A stretch of 64,000 bases of DNA from Asanoa hainanensis (GCF_900188485.1 NZ_FZPH01000005.1:372001-436000), one strand, 5' to 3'; numbered from the stretch's first letter, positions 8,973-19,073 are shown. The notes: generated by a model not told the origin, from the letters alone. Translations and numbers: made by a program.

Positions 8973-9724
8973 CGGGGTCCTATGTGGTCACAGGCGGAGC
9001 GGGCGGGGTCGGCCGCGCGATCGCCGAACGCCTGCTTCTATTGGATGGCGCCACAGTGGTCGTGCTCGACCTGACCCCGACGACCTGGTCACACCCGCGC
9101 CTGCGCTCGGTGACCGGCGACGCCACGGACGAGGCGGCCGCGTCCGAGGCAGCCGACACCGCTTGCGCGGCGGCGCCGCTGGCGGGCTGGGTCAACAACG
9201 CCGCGGTCTTCCGGGACCTCGCGCTGGACGCGGCACCAGCGGCCGAGGTGGTCGCGTTGATCGCACTGAACCTGGCGCCGGCGGTGGTCGGCGCCGCGGT
9301 AGCGGTCCGCCGTTTCCTGGCGGCCGGCACCGGCGGCGCGATCGTCAACGTCTCGTCCCACCAGGCCCAACGCGCGGTCCGCGGCGCGCTGCCGTATGCG
9401 ACCGCGAAGGCCGCGATCGAGGGCCTGACCCGGTCGCTGGCCGTCGACTACGGCCCAGCCGGCATCCGCACCAACGCGGTGGCGCTGGGCTCGATCGAAA
9501 CGGAGCGCTACGCGGGCTACCTGGCCGGGCTGCCGGCGGGAGCGGTGACCCAGGTCGCGGCCGAGATGGCCCGGCTACACCCGATCGGCCGCGTGGGCCG
9601 CCCCGACGAGGTCGCGGAAGCGGTCGCCTTCCTGCTCTCCCCCGCCGCGAGCCTGATCACGGGAGCAGTCATCCCGGTCGACGGCGGCCGCGCCGCACAG
9701 GGACAGGACCCGGAATCGCGCTGA
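8969..9724 (+). CDS. Short-chain dehydrogenase/reductase
   Basis: A 251-residue classical SDR: cofactor motif [11 protein letters not shown] (about 7-17), NNAA in place of NNAG, catalytic Ser in NVSSHQ, and YATAK as the YxxxK motif; the C-terminus [11 protein letters not shown] is typical. The Asp after the second strand (VVLDLTP) suggests NAD preference. GTG at 8969 overlaps the photolyase stop (GTGA), so expression is coupled to the photolyase, although no shared pathway is known. Confidence 0.9.
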   Translation: MTGSYVVTGGAGGVGRAIAERLLLLDGATVVVLDLTPTTWSHPRLRSVTGDATDEAAASEAADTACAAAPLAGWVNNAAVFRDLALDAAPAAEVVALIALNLAPAVVGAAVAVRRFLAAGTGGAIVNVSSHQAQRAVRGALPYATAKAAIEGLTRSLAVDYGPAGIRTNAVALGSIETERYAGYLAGLPAGAVTQVAAEMARLHPIGRVGRPDEVAEAVAFLLSPAASLITGAVIPVDGGRAAQGQDPESR

Positions 9725-9783
9725 GGCAGCCCCCAAACTTCGCCCCCCGGTCCAAGTACGTCCGCATCCGTCCTGTCGGGTCC

Positions 9784-12024
9784 TCAGGCCGTGTTCGCGC
9801 CGCTCGAGAATTGCGCGATTCCGTTCTTGGCGTTGGTCACGCAGGGATGGTCCGCGGGTAAGCGACCTTCCGCGTCTGCCAACACTTGTCGGTACATGGC
9901 GCCGGCGGCGAAAAGGTCGCCGCGCAGAGCCCTCACCCGAGCGAGGTTATTGCGAGAGATCATCGTGGGTGGCGAAGCAGGGCCGAGCAGTCGCTCTCGC
10001 GCCGCGAGCGCCCGAGCGTGGAGACGCTCGGACTCGACGAGGTCACCCGCCACGCGCGTGGACTCGGCAAGGTTGTTAAGGCAGACGAGCGCGTCAAGAT
10101 GGTCTTCGCCGTTGAGGGCGACCTGCAGGTTGTAGGCCTCGCGCGCGAGCGTGAGCGCCTCGTCGTTGCGCCCGAGGCGTCGCAGGTTCCGCGCTTTGTT
10201 TTGCATGGCGATCAGCGTCCGCAGGTCGCTCGTGCCAAGAACCCTGGTCCACGTGGTGAGAGCGGCGTCCATCAGCGACAACGACTGTTCCAGATGGTCT
10301 TCCTGCTCCATGTAGACGCCGGCGAGGTTGTTGGCGATCTCGGCGGTCAACGCGTCGTCCCACCCCCGCGTCCGTTCCAACAGTTCAAGCATGGGCACAT
10401 ACAACGACTCCGCTTCCGCCGGACGACCGGCTCCGTGAAGCACCTGCGCAACCTTGTTCGTCACCCGAACGCGCTCCGGGCTGCCTTCGTCCAGTGCTCG
10501 TGCCAGAGCCAAGGCCCGCTCAGCAAGCGGCACCGCGTCACTGACGGCGCCGCCGCGAGACACGTTGATCGCGATGTCGCCGAGCAGCCCAGCCGCTACG
10601 CCGGTGTCGGCTTGGCCGAGCGCCACACGAAGCCGTTCGACGTGTCCCAACACGGTTAGCACGTGAGGTTGGAGAACAGCGGCTCGAGCCCAGCTCTTTG
10701 GGTCCCGGCCGTCTGGGGCACCGTAGTGCCCGAGTACGCGCAGCGCACACCGTAGCCAGCGCTGACCCGGCCACCTCAGCGTTGGCACCATACGGGAGAT
10801 CCGCGAGCTCCGTCGCTCGAGGTGACTACGAAGGAGATCCGCGACCAGCTGATGAACCCGCAGCGACACTGGTGTCGCGGCCGTCAGCAGTGAGGTCTGG
10901 CGCAGCACCGCGACCGCCCGATCCAGCACGAGGATGTCACCGGAGGCCTGGGCAAGCGGCGTCGGTAGATCGGCAGTGGGCGCACCAACCAAAAGATCGC
11001 GCGGTACGTCAGCCGGTGCGAGGAACGCCATAAGCTGCAGCAAGTCCGCGGCGGCATGGTTGAGCCGGCGCGCCCGTGCAACGGAGATCCGCAGTGTCGT
11101 GTCGACGCTGACATGCTGCGTGGCGGCTCCCTCTTGAAGGAGAGCCACCTTCCGTGAGCTGTACCTGTCCAGGTAACCATCGAGGTCGACGCCGGCATCC
11201 GAGCAGTACGCGCCTGCCTGTTCCAGGGCAAGCGGCAGACCGCCTAGTTCGCCAGCCAGTACGCGCGCGGTCGCCACGTCTCGATCACCTGATCGGTTCG
11301 TCAGGAACCGGGCCGCGTGCTCGTGGTCGAACGGCTCGACCATCATCTGTTCAGCGAGGCGTTCAAACCGTGGATTCCGAGACGTGATCAGCACGGTTCC
11401 GGTCGTCGCCATCGGCACGAGCCCATCGAGGTCGGCCGGTTCCTCGGCGTTGTCGAAGATCAGCAACCAGCGCTCGGCTTCGCCGAGTCTGTTTACCACC
11501 GCCTGGGCGGCTTCTAAATCATTGGCGCTAGGGATTCCGAGCTGTTCTGCTAGGCGCGCGAGCGCGGCAATCACGGTGACGCGGGTCGCGGAGTCGATCC
11601 ACCAGCCGATCTCCAGTTCGGATCGCTTACGCAACGCGAAGGCGATGGCGGTTTCGGTCTTTCCTACGCCGGCCATGCCGTGCAAGAGGAGCGCCCGCCC
11701 GACCCCGCGCATCATGAGGTCGCCGATTGCGGCGAGCTCACTGGTCCGGTTCGAAAAGTGTCGGCCCTGCGTGGGTACGTTCCATACCCGCTGAGAACGC
11801 GCCTGCGAGGGGGTCGGCACGTCGATATTGCGCATTGCCCTATGCCGACGAGTCCGGGCTTCAGCCCAAACCAGGGGCAGTGCCAACAGCGCTGCGCAGG
11901 GCCACGCGATCCATAGGAACGGCCGCCACGCATCCGGCAGTGAGTTGGCCGCCACGTTTGTGGCGACAGGAAGCAACGCCACGGCAATCAACGGTGTGAC
12001 GATCCAGGGCTGGCGCCGGCCCAT
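9784..12024 (-). CDS. Membrane-anchored NB-ARC STAND NTPase with TPR repeats
   Basis: About 746 residues. Two hydrophobic segments near the N-terminus (about 7-27 and 34-53) anchor it; the NB-ARC domain has P-loop HGMAGVGKTE (115-124), Walker B WLLIFDNAE, TSRNPRF and GLPLAL. The C-terminal third is a run of TPR units (for example NNLAGVY, NNLAEST, NNLARVR). STAND proteins oligomerise on sensing a signal; no obvious catalytic effector domain is present, so the membrane segments may be the output. ATG at 12024 is preferred over an upstream in-frame start because GAGGGAG precedes it. Confidence 0.85.
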   Translation of the reverse strand: MGRRQPWIVTPLIAVALLPVATNVAANSLPDAWRPFLWIAWPCAALLALPLVWAEARTRRHRAMRNIDVPTPSQARSQRVWNVPTQGRHFSNRTSELAAIGDLMMRGVGRALLLHGMAGVGKTETAIAFALRKRSELEIGWWIDSATRVTVIAALARLAEQLGIPSANDLEAAQAVVNRLGEAERWLLIFDNAEEPADLDGLVPMATTGTVLITSRNPRFERLAEQMMVEPFDHEHAARFLTNRSGDRDVATARVLAGELGGLPLALEQAGAYCSDAGVDLDGYLDRYSSRKVALLQEGAATQHVSVDTTLRISVARARRLNHAAADLLQLMAFLAPADVPRDLLVGAPTADLPTPLAQASGDILVLDRAVAVLRQTSLLTAATPVSLRVHQLVADLLRSHLERRSSRISRMVPTLRWPGQRWLRCALRVLGHYGAPDGRDPKSWARAAVLQPHVLTVLGHVERLRVALGQADTGVAAGLLGDIAINVSRGGAVSDAVPLAERALALARALDEGSPERVRVTNKVAQVLHGAGRPAEAESLYVPMLELLERTRGWDDALTAEIANNLAGVYMEQEDHLEQSLSLMDAALTTWTRVLGTSDLRTLIAMQNKARNLRRLGRNDEALTLAREAYNLQVALNGEDHLDALVCLNNLAESTRVAGDLVESERLHARALAARERLLGPASPPTMISRNNLARVRALRGDLFAAGAMYRQVLADAEGRLPADHPCVTNAKNGIAQFSSGANTA

Positions 12025-12170
12025 AGTCTCCCTCGCTTTGACGAACGCTCGGAAACCGCAGAACTGCCTGACCCACCGTAGCGAACGTGTCACAGAGTAG
12101 GCGAGTAAATCACTCACGGGTGCCGATGACCCTCGCCCACGACCCGCCACCTCAACGTTAGGTTGTCGCC

Positions 12171-12947
12171 ATGGACGATCAGCCCGAGCCGACCCCGCGG
12201 TTGCTACCCAATCGCTTCGCCGCCGACACGGTCGGGAGTGGCCCGTTGCGCGCCGCGGAGAACTGCTTCGCGCAGCCGGGTGCGCGAGTCAGGTTCCATG
12301 GTGAGCGCCAGGACACCGCCTCGGCCGGATGGCGGCGGATGGTCGAGCTGATCGACGAGGCGGCGGCCGACGGGCGGGAGGTGTTTCGGCCGATGGTCGA
12401 CCTCACGCCGAGCGAGCGGGCCGACCTGGTGACGTTGCCGCCCACGATCGCGAAGCTCAGCCGGGTCAAGCATTTTCTGCTGTACGGCAGCCCGCTGGTG
12501 CGGATTCCGCCCGAGATCGGCGCGATGACCAGCCTCGAAGTGTTCGAGCCGTACACCTCGTACTCGCTGCACTGGTTCCCGTACGAGCTGACCCGCTGCC
12601 CGAACCTACGTGACAGCACCGTGAGCACCCGGGCCCTGTACGGGAACGTCAAGTTCCGTCCCCCGTTCCCGAGGCTGCAGAACCGCGGAACACTGGCCGC
12701 CCACGACGACCTGGATCCGCAGGTGTGGGGTGTCGAGGCCATCCGTGCCTGCGGTGTCTGCGACGGCCCCATCGACCCGGCCAGGTTCAAGCAACGGTGG
12801 ATCTCCTTGCGCGTCGCCACCGACGTGCTGCCGTTGCTGGTGAACGCGTGCTCCACCGCCTGCGTGCGCGCGCTGCCAAAACCGGCGGATGGCTATGTAC
12901 CGGACCCACATCAGGGTGGGCGCATCGTCCAGCAGCCGAAGCGTTGA
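12171..12947 (+). CDS. Leucine-rich repeat protein with C-terminal cysteine motif
   Basis: 258 residues. The middle (about 85-165) contains LRR units such as LPPTIAKLSRVKHFLLYGSP and IPPEIGAMTSLEVFEPY. The last part carries a CGVC pair and two further cysteines (NACSTAC) that could bind zinc. Divergent from the membrane STAND gene, with 146 bases between them. LRR proteins of this size are common and uncharacterised in actinomycetes; an interaction or sensor role is inference. Confidence 0.75.
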   Translation: MDDQPEPTPRLLPNRFAADTVGSGPLRAAENCFAQPGARVRFHGERQDTASAGWRRMVELIDEAAADGREVFRPMVDLTPSERADLVTLPPTIAKLSRVKHFLLYGSPLVRIPPEIGAMTSLEVFEPYTSYSLHWFPYELTRCPNLRDSTVSTRALYGNVKFRPPFPRLQNRGTLAAHDDLDPQVWGVEAIRACGVCDGPIDPARFKQRWISLRVATDVLPLLVNACSTACVRALPKPADGYVPDPHQGGRIVQQPKR

Positions 12948-12958
12948 TCATCACGGTC

Positions 12959-13459
12959 ATGCCGAACTTGCCATGTCGTTGTAGGTACGTTCATGACCTG
13001 TCGCCGATTCCCGATGACGGGTTCCAGGTCCTTCCGGACTGGGCGACGGGCAAGTTGCTGTTCACGGATGCGGCCACCACGGACGAGTGGGAGCTTCAGC
13101 AGGTGCGCACCGCGGCCCTGACCCGGCTGTACTCCTGCCCCAACTGCGAAGCGGTCATGTGGGACAAGGCCGGCAACGACGAATACACCACCTATGTGCC
13201 GTGCAAGCGGTTGATCAGGATCTACGCCGACCTGGCGGACCGGGACGAGGACGGCGGCGTCCGCCTCCGGCACGCGCGGACGCTGGAGGACCTCCAGCGG
13301 CAGCGCCTGCTGCTGCAGCACGGCGGCTACATCGTCGTCCATGATGGACACGACGAGGTGTACGTCTGCCTCGACGAGCCGAGCGACGACGGCGGCACCT
13401 GGATCGCCCGGCCCATCGACGATGCCGTCGTCGCGGATCTCCGCGCTCTGGGCCGTTGA
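12959..13459 (+). CDS. Hypothetical protein
   Basis: 166 residues, unrecognised. It has an N-terminal CRC motif, a central CPNC pair, and another Cys (VPCKRL), suggesting a small metal site, plus an acidic C-terminal half. It starts 11 bases after the LRR gene, so the two are probably co-transcribed. ATG at 12959 is the first start giving the cysteine-containing N-terminus; there is no clear Shine-Dalgarno. Confidence 0.65.
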   Translation: MPNLPCRCRYVHDLSPIPDDGFQVLPDWATGKLLFTDAATTDEWELQQVRTAALTRLYSCPNCEAVMWDKAGNDEYTTYVPCKRLIRIYADLADRDEDGGVRLRHARTLEDLQRQRLLLQHGGYIVVHDGHDEVYVCLDEPSDDGGTWIARPIDDAVVADLRALGR

Positions 13460-13463
13460 CCGC

Positions 13464-13496
13464 GGAGCCGCCACCCGCGACGAGGGCGGCGGCTCC
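13464..13496. terminator. Bidirectional terminator hairpin
   Basis: A perfect 9-base-pair GC stem, GGAGCCGCC / GGCGGCTCC, with a 15-base loop, lies exactly between two convergent genes (stops at 13459 and 13507). Position and strength fit a shared terminator; there is no T-tract, as usual in high-GC actinobacteria. Confidence 0.65.
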
Positions 13497-13506
13497 GGTC
13501 AGGCGC

Positions 13507-16500
13507 TCAACTCACGGTGATCGTCACGCTGCTCGAGTGGGTGGCGCCGACGCTGTCGGTCAGCGTCAGCCAAGCCGTGTACGTGCCGGCGCGGGAGTAG
13601 ACGTGGCTCGCCGTCGCCGCGTGGACCGACGCGGTGTTGTCGCCGAACTTCCACTCCCGGTCCACGATGGTGCGGCCCGGCGGCGCCGTCGACGTGCTGG
13701 TGAAGGCCACCGTCAGCGGTCGGGTCCCGGAGCTCGGCGTGGCGCTGACAGTCAGCGTCGCCCCCGTCTCGACCTTCACTCCCCGGCCGTTGAAGCGCAG
13801 CCAGTCCAGCGCCATGATGTCTGGATCGCCCGTCTGGCCGGCCTTCACGAACCGCAGATAGAGCGGGAAGGTGCCACCGGGGTTGGTCAGGGCGACCGTG
13901 GGTGAGATCAGGTTGTCGTACCCACCCGTGCTGTTGATCGTCGCCGTGCCCAGCAGTGTGCCCGTCGCTGACCCGGCACGGAACTCGATCGTGCCCCCCG
14001 TGCCGCCCGAGGACGCGCCGACCGTCACGCCGCTGATGCCGGTCAGGTTGACCGGACCCAGGTTGATCCAGTCGCCGTTGTCGAGGTCGCCCAGCCGCCG
14101 TCCGGCCTGTGCCGCGGGCCGGTCGAGGATGCTCACCCCGGACTGGGCGTCGAAGTGCTCGGCCTCCGTGCTGCGCGGCTGCAACGCGATCTGGGTCGAG
14201 CCCGTCAGCGCCGGAATGCCGCCGGTCGCGCCCGCGTCGGTGTACTGCGCGCTGACCAGCTGGTACAGGTTGGCGCCCGGCCCGTGCCCGTCGCCGCCGC
14301 CCGACTCGGTGACCAGCGTGCCGGAGCAACCGACATAGTTGTCGAGCGGATGCGCGTGCGCGTCGTGGCCCAGCAACGTCTGCACGACCACCCGGCTGCA
14401 GTCGATGGCGGCGTCCTCGGGATCAGAGACCGTCACCGTGTACGGGATCCGGTCGCCGAACTCGAAGAAGCCGCCGTGCGGAATGTTGATCGTGACGGTG
14501 GGCCGGGTGTTGCCAACGGTGATCTCCGTGGTGGCGATCGCGGTGAGCCCGCCGGCGCCGGTGACCGTGAGCCGCGCGGTGAACCGGCCCCGAGTCGAAT
14601 AGGTGAACGAAGGGTTGGCGGCGGTCGAGTCGACGCTCCCGTTGCCGTCGAAGTCCCACGCATAGCTGAGAGCTCCGGACGAGCCGGCGCTCGAGAACGT
14701 CACCGCCAACGGCGCCGCACCCGAGTCGCGGTTAGCGGTCATCACCGCTACGGGCGGCACACCGTTGGCGACGTAGTCGATGCGATAGATGCCCGCGCCC
14801 TCGTTCGTGCCACCGCGCCCACTGCCCGAGCCGGCCCCGAAGTCCATCACGTAGAGCGACCCGTCAGGCCCGAACTCCGCCTCGAACGGCTGGATCCAGC
14901 TCATGCCCGTGAAGATCGTGTTGATCGACTGGAGCCCGCCGACACTGGTCGGGCCGAACCGCGGGTCGCTGAACGTCTGCGCGGTCTGGTTGACGGACAG
15001 CGTCTTCCACCACCTGCGCGTCAGCTCGTACACGATCCATTTGTTCTCGAAGTATTCGGGGAACTTCGACAGGCGCGGGTTGGCGGGGTCGTAGTCGTAG
15101 ACCGGGCCACCCATCGGGCCGCCGCCGCCGGTGCCCACCTCCGGGAATTGACTCGAAGCCGAATAGGCGTACCAGACCAATGCCGGACGTGCGGCCGGCA
15201 GGTTCGTCAGGCCGGTGTTGTTCGGCGAGTTGTTGACGATCGCCGCGCAGTTGAAGACCGGGCCGGACGTCGAGGTCGCGAAGTTGTAGTCGTTGAACGG
15301 GGTGTTGTTGCCGACGCAGTACGGCCACCCGTAGTTGCCGGCGCTGGTGATCCGGTTGAACTCGACCGTTCCTTCGGGCCCGCGGTTGGGATTGGCCGCC
15401 GTCGCGTCGGGTCCGTAGTCGGCGACCAGCACCGCGTTGGTGTGCGGGTCGACGGTGATCCGGAACGGGTTGCGCATCCCCATCGCATAGATCTCCGATC
15501 GGGTACGGGCTGTCCCCGGCGCGAACAGGTTGCCCGCCGGAACCGTGTACGTGCCGTCCGCCTGCGGCCGGATGCGCAGGATCTTGCCGCGCAGGTCGTT
15601 GGTGTTGCCGGCGGTGCCCTGCGCGTCGAAGGCCCGGCGCCCGGCCCGCTCGTCGATCGGGGCGTACCCGCTGGACTCGAACGGGTCGGTGTTGTCGCCG
15701 ATCCCCGCGTACAGGTTGCCGTCCCGGCCCATCGCGATCGAGCCGCCCATGTGCGAGTTGGCCCGCGCCTCGCCGCGCAGAGTCGGGATGGTGAGCAGCC
15801 GCTTCTCCGAGCTGAGCGCGATCGTCGACCCGGTCACCGTGAACCGCGAGAGGTTGAGCTGGTTGAGCGTCTTGTCCGACCACAGTAGATAGATCCAGTT
15901 GTTGGTCGCGAAGTTGTTGTCGATGGTGAGCCCGAGCAACCCGTCGGACTGGCTCGTCTGCGCCGGCGTGTACGCGAAGTCGATCAGTGTGGTCACCGCC
16001 AGCGTGCTCTGGTCGATCACCTTCACGGCGCCGGTGCGCTGGATGTAGAAGACCCGCCGGTCCGGGGCGACGGCCAGCTCGAAGGGGTCGGCGAGGTTCT
16101 GCGTCACCAGCGGCACTCGCTGGAACTTGTTGTTCTGGGTGGCGCTGCAGTCACCGGCGACCCCGCCGGCCGCCCACTCGATGCCGTACCGCAGGTGGTC
16201 GAGGAAGAACGGCTCGCTGAACGACGAGATCGAGTGCCCGCCGGCGGTGAACCAGGACCGGCCGCCGTCGTAGTTCTGGCACCACGAGTACGCGTGGTCG
16301 ACGCCCTCGTCCAGGCCCGGGATGCCGTCGCGCACCTTGATCTGCGCGAGCGTGTGCACCCGACCGGTCGGGTTGGTGCGCCAGTTGTACCACTCCTCGC
16401 TGCGCTCCCAGAGCTCAGGCAGGTTCCGCGTCGAGGGGTGCGCCCGGTCGAGCACCTTGATCCGCCCGGGGAAGACGCCACCGGTCGAGGAGAAATCCGG

Positions 16501-16956
16501 GTGTACGTCGAAGATCGTGCCGACCAGGCCGTCGTACCAGGTCCAGTCGCGCTCGCTGGCACTCGCCGCGTGGAGGCCGACCCAGCCGCCACCGGCCCGC
16601 ACGAAGGTCTGCAGTGCGGCGCGCTGGGCGGCGTTGAGCAACGCGCCCGCCTCCGGCGTCGAGTTGGTGTTGTTGAAGACCAGCGCGTCGAACCTCGCCA
16701 GGTTGGCGTCGGTGAACGCGGCCGCGTCGGTGGTCGCCTCCACCTCGAAGTTGTGCGCCGCGCCGAGCTGCTGCACGGCGGCGATACCGGCCGGGATCGA
16801 GTCGTGGTAGAAGTTCGTGACCTTGGAGAACACCAGCACCCGGAACCGCGGCGCGGCACTGGCGGGACTGGCCGGCCCGACGATCGCGGTGGTCACCGCG
16901 AGCGTGAGGGCGGCGACAATGGCGAAGGCTCGGAATAGCGGACGACGGCGACTCAT
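13507..16956 (-). CDS. Secreted ThuA / sugar dehydrogenase / PKD / CBM6 multidomain protein
   Basis: 1149 residues with a signal peptide (basic MSRRRP, hydrophobic core, ASA cleavage site near 34). Domains in order: ThuA-like (about 37-265, starting FRVLVFSKVTNFYHDSIPAG); glucose/sorbosone dehydrogenase-like beta-propeller (about 285-730; LLGLTIDNNF, MGMRNPFRITVDPHT); PKD (about 735-815, SYAWDFDGNGS); a further Ig-like region (about 820-905); CBM6-like (about 920-1045, LGDLDNGDWINLGPVNL); a second PKD (about 1055-1149). It probably oxidises or binds sugars outside the cell on a polysaccharide. PQQ need and substrate are unknown. Confidence 0.9.
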   Translation of the reverse strand: MSRRRPLFRAFAIVAALTLAVTTAIVGPASPASAAPRFRVLVFSKVTNFYHDSIPAGIAAVQQLGAAHNFEVEATTDAAAFTDANLARFDALVFNNTNSTPEAGALLNAAQRAALQTFVRAGGGWVGLHAASASERDWTWYDGLVGTIFDVHPDFSSTGGVFPGRIKVLDRAHPSTRNLPELWERSEEWYNWRTNPTGRVHTLAQIKVRDGIPGLDEGVDHAYSWCQNYDGGRSWFTAGGHSISSFSEPFFLDHLRYGIEWAAGGVAGDCSATQNNKFQRVPLVTQNLADPFELAVAPDRRVFYIQRTGAVKVIDQSTLAVTTLIDFAYTPAQTSQSDGLLGLTIDNNFATNNWIYLLWSDKTLNQLNLSRFTVTGSTIALSSEKRLLTIPTLRGEARANSHMGGSIAMGRDGNLYAGIGDNTDPFESSGYAPIDERAGRRAFDAQGTAGNTNDLRGKILRIRPQADGTYTVPAGNLFAPGTARTRSEIYAMGMRNPFRITVDPHTNAVLVADYGPDATAANPNRGPEGTVEFNRITSAGNYGWPYCVGNNTPFNDYNFATSTSGPVFNCAAIVNNSPNNTGLTNLPAARPALVWYAYSASSQFPEVGTGGGGPMGGPVYDYDPANPRLSKFPEYFENKWIVYELTRRWWKTLSVNQTAQTFSDPRFGPTSVGGLQSINTIFTGMSWIQPFEAEFGPDGSLYVMDFGAGSGSGRGGTNEGAGIYRIDYVANGVPPVAVMTANRDSGAAPLAVTFSSAGSSGALSYAWDFDGNGSVDSTAANPSFTYSTRGRFTARLTVTGAGGLTAIATTEITVGNTRPTVTINIPHGGFFEFGDRIPYTVTVSDPEDAAIDCSRVVVQTLLGHDAHAHPLDNYVGCSGTLVTESGGGDGHGPGANLYQLVSAQYTDAGATGGIPALTGSTQIALQPRSTEAEHFDAQSGVSILDRPAAQAGRRLGDLDNGDWINLGPVNLTGISGVTVGASSGGTGGTIEFRAGSATGTLLGTATINSTGGYDNLISPTVALTNPGGTFPLYLRFVKAGQTGDPDIMALDWLRFNGRGVKVETGATLTVSATPSSGTRPLTVAFTSTSTAPPGRTIVDREWKFGDNTASVHAATASHVYSRAGTYTAWLTLTDSVGATHSSSVTITVS

Positions 16957-17110
16957 GCGGGCGCTCCCGAAGCAGGGGACGGGTAAGGGATAGCGCTGTG
17001 CGTTCGCCGACCCGCTCAGCGTAAGGGATCAATAGGTCGGGATCAATGCCGGACCTGGCTGAGTACATGGGCTCAGGTCCGCGGTCGTCGATTCGGTGAT
17101 GATCGACGCC

Positions 17111-19072
17111 ATGACGTGGCGGTGGTGGGGTTTCGCGGCTGGTTTCGGCGGGTGCCTGTTCCTCGCCGTGGCCACGTCACCGGTGTACGCCCAGGTGTCG
17201 CCGTTCATCGCCACCCGCGGCGCGCCGGAGTTCCACGGCCGGGGTTGGCTGCTCGCGCTCGCCCCGATCGTGGTGACGGTGGCCGGCCTGTGCCTGCTGC
17301 GCTGGTGGCCATACCTGCTGCTGGTGGCCGGCCTGCTGGGGTCCCCGTTCGTCCTCGGCCCACTGACCACCATGGCACACCCGACGTTGCTGTCCCTCGC
17401 GCACGCGTGCGCGTACCCCCTTGCCGTGGTCGGTGTCCTCGCCTCTGCCCAGGGCCTGCTGAGCAACGGTTCGCCGGGGCTCGGGGCGGCCCTGGTCGGG
17501 TTGGCGTTCGGGTCGCGGCTGTTCGGTTCCGCGATAGTCGGAGCCGGCTGGCTGCGCGGTGACCTGACCCGACCGGCCTGGCACGCGGGCATGATCGTGG
17601 CCGGTTTCGCGCTGCTCGCACCAGCGGTATGGCGTTTCCGCCGCGGCGACCCCATGGCGGCCGGACCACCGGACACCTCCCCGTGGCATTGGCGACGGCT
17701 GCGCCTGGTCATCGCGGCCGGCCTGGCGCTGTCCCTGGTGCTGCCGCTGTCGCTGTTGACCACCGATCGGATCGCCGGGCTGCTGGATGTCAGCCGCTCG
17801 GCCGTGTACCGGCATCCCCTGGTGGCCGTGGCGGTGGCCGGCGCGATCACGCTGGCGGTCGGGCTGTGCCTCGCGGCGGCCACCGGGCTGTGGTCGCTGT
17901 CCGCGGCGATCGCGGTCGCCACAGCCCAGGTAGCGGTCGCGACGCCGCTGCTCCTGGCGTACAGCGCGCTCGCCTTTGTCGGGCCGCTGCGATGGCTCGG
18001 CGCGCTCACCGGGGCGGCGATCGGCGCGGCGGCGGCGAGCAGCCGCTGGCGGATCCCGGCCGCGGCGACCCTGGCCGCCGCCGCGGCGACGGCGCTGTTC
18101 ATCGCACACGCGGCGACCACCGGCCAGCCGGCGAAGCTCGCCGACCAGCACAGCGTCGTGCCGGGCGTGCTGCTGCTCGTGCTCGTCACGGCGGCGGGCA
18201 CCGCCGTCGCCGGCGCGACCGCGCCGGTGCTCGCGCCGCGCGGGGCCATCCCGGCCGTGCTCGGCCCGCTGGTCGGCGTGCTGGCCGCCGGCGGGCTGCA
18301 GACGGTCCAGGTGACCTACGTGCGGGAGAACGGCCTGCCGGAGTCGTCGTACCTGAACCCGGTCTCCCACCTCACCACGTCGGCCGTCCTGCTGCTGGCG
18401 GCGGGCGCGGCGATCGGTGGAATCGGTGTCGCGCACCACATCGCGGAGCGGTGGGCGGAACGAAAGCGAGCCGAGTTGATCCGCCAGGAGGCCGCCGCCG
18501 CGGAACGGGACAGACTGGCCCGCCCAATCCACGACGGCGTCCTCCAGGTGCTGGCCCTGGTGCAGCGCCAGGGCCCGGAACTGGGCGCGACCGGCACCCA
18601 ACTGGCAACGCTGGCCGGCGAACAGGAGGTTGCCCTGCGCACGCTGCTGACGGGTGGTGCCGCGGTGGCCCGTCCCGGCGTCGAGGCGGACCTCCGTTCC
18701 GCGCTGTCCGCCCTGGCGTCCACAGTGGTCGAGGTCTCGGCGCCGGCCGAGCCGATCGTGCTGCCGGCACACGTCGTCACAGAGCTGACGGCGGCGGTGG
18801 AGGCGGCCCTCGACAACGTCCGCCGACACGCGGGCCCGACAGCGCGGGCGTGGCTGCTGGTGGAGCACGAACCAGACGGCGTACGCGTAACCGTCCGCGA
18901 CGACGGCGTGGGCTTCGAACCGGAGCGGCCGTCGGAAGCGGCGGAGGCGGGCCGACTCGGCGTAGCGCAGTCGATGCGCGGCCGAATAGCGGACCTGGGC
19001 GGCACGACAACAATCCACAGCACCCCGACGGAAGGCACCGAGGTCGAGTTCTGGGTGCCGCTACCGAAGTAG
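17111..19072 (+). CDS. Orphan membrane sensor histidine kinase, HisKA_3-like
   Basis: About 653 residues. The first 440 hold roughly a dozen hydrophobic segments; then comes a coiled stretch (ERDRLARPIHDGVLQVLALV) with the phospho-acceptor His in an IHDGVLQ box, typical of NarL-type kinases, and an ATPase domain with N-box ALDNVRRHAG and G1-box VRDDGVGFE. No response regulator gene is adjacent, so the partner is elsewhere. ATG codons at 17099 and 17111 are both possible; neither has a good ribosome site. The large membrane module is probably the sensor. Confidence 0.82.
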   Translation: MTWRWWGFAAGFGGCLFLAVATSPVYAQVSPFIATRGAPEFHGRGWLLALAPIVVTVAGLCLLRWWPYLLLVAGLLGSPFVLGPLTTMAHPTLLSLAHACAYPLAVVGVLASAQGLLSNGSPGLGAALVGLAFGSRLFGSAIVGAGWLRGDLTRPAWHAGMIVAGFALLAPAVWRFRRGDPMAAGPPDTSPWHWRRLRLVIAAGLALSLVLPLSLLTTDRIAGLLDVSRSAVYRHPLVAVAVAGAITLAVGLCLAAATGLWSLSAAIAVATAQVAVATPLLLAYSALAFVGPLRWLGALTGAAIGAAAASSRWRIPAAATLAAAAATALFIAHAATTGQPAKLADQHSVVPGVLLLVLVTAAGTAVAGATAPVLAPRGAIPAVLGPLVGVLAAGGLQTVQVTYVRENGLPESSYLNPVSHLTTSAVLLLAAGAAIGGIGVAHHIAERWAERKRAELIRQEAAAAERDRLARPIHDGVLQVLALVQRQGPELGATGTQLATLAGEQEVALRTLLTGGAAVARPGVEADLRSALSALASTVVEVSAPAEPIVLPAHVVTELTAAVEAALDNVRRHAGPTARAWLLVEHEPDGVRVTVRDDGVGFEPERPSEAAEAGRLGVAQSMRGRIADLGGTTTIHSTPTEGTEVEFWVPLPK

Positions 19073-19073
19073 C

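Noticed and set aside
13459-13507. Possible small RNA between convergent genes
   Set aside because: Only a terminator-like hairpin fits in 47 bases.
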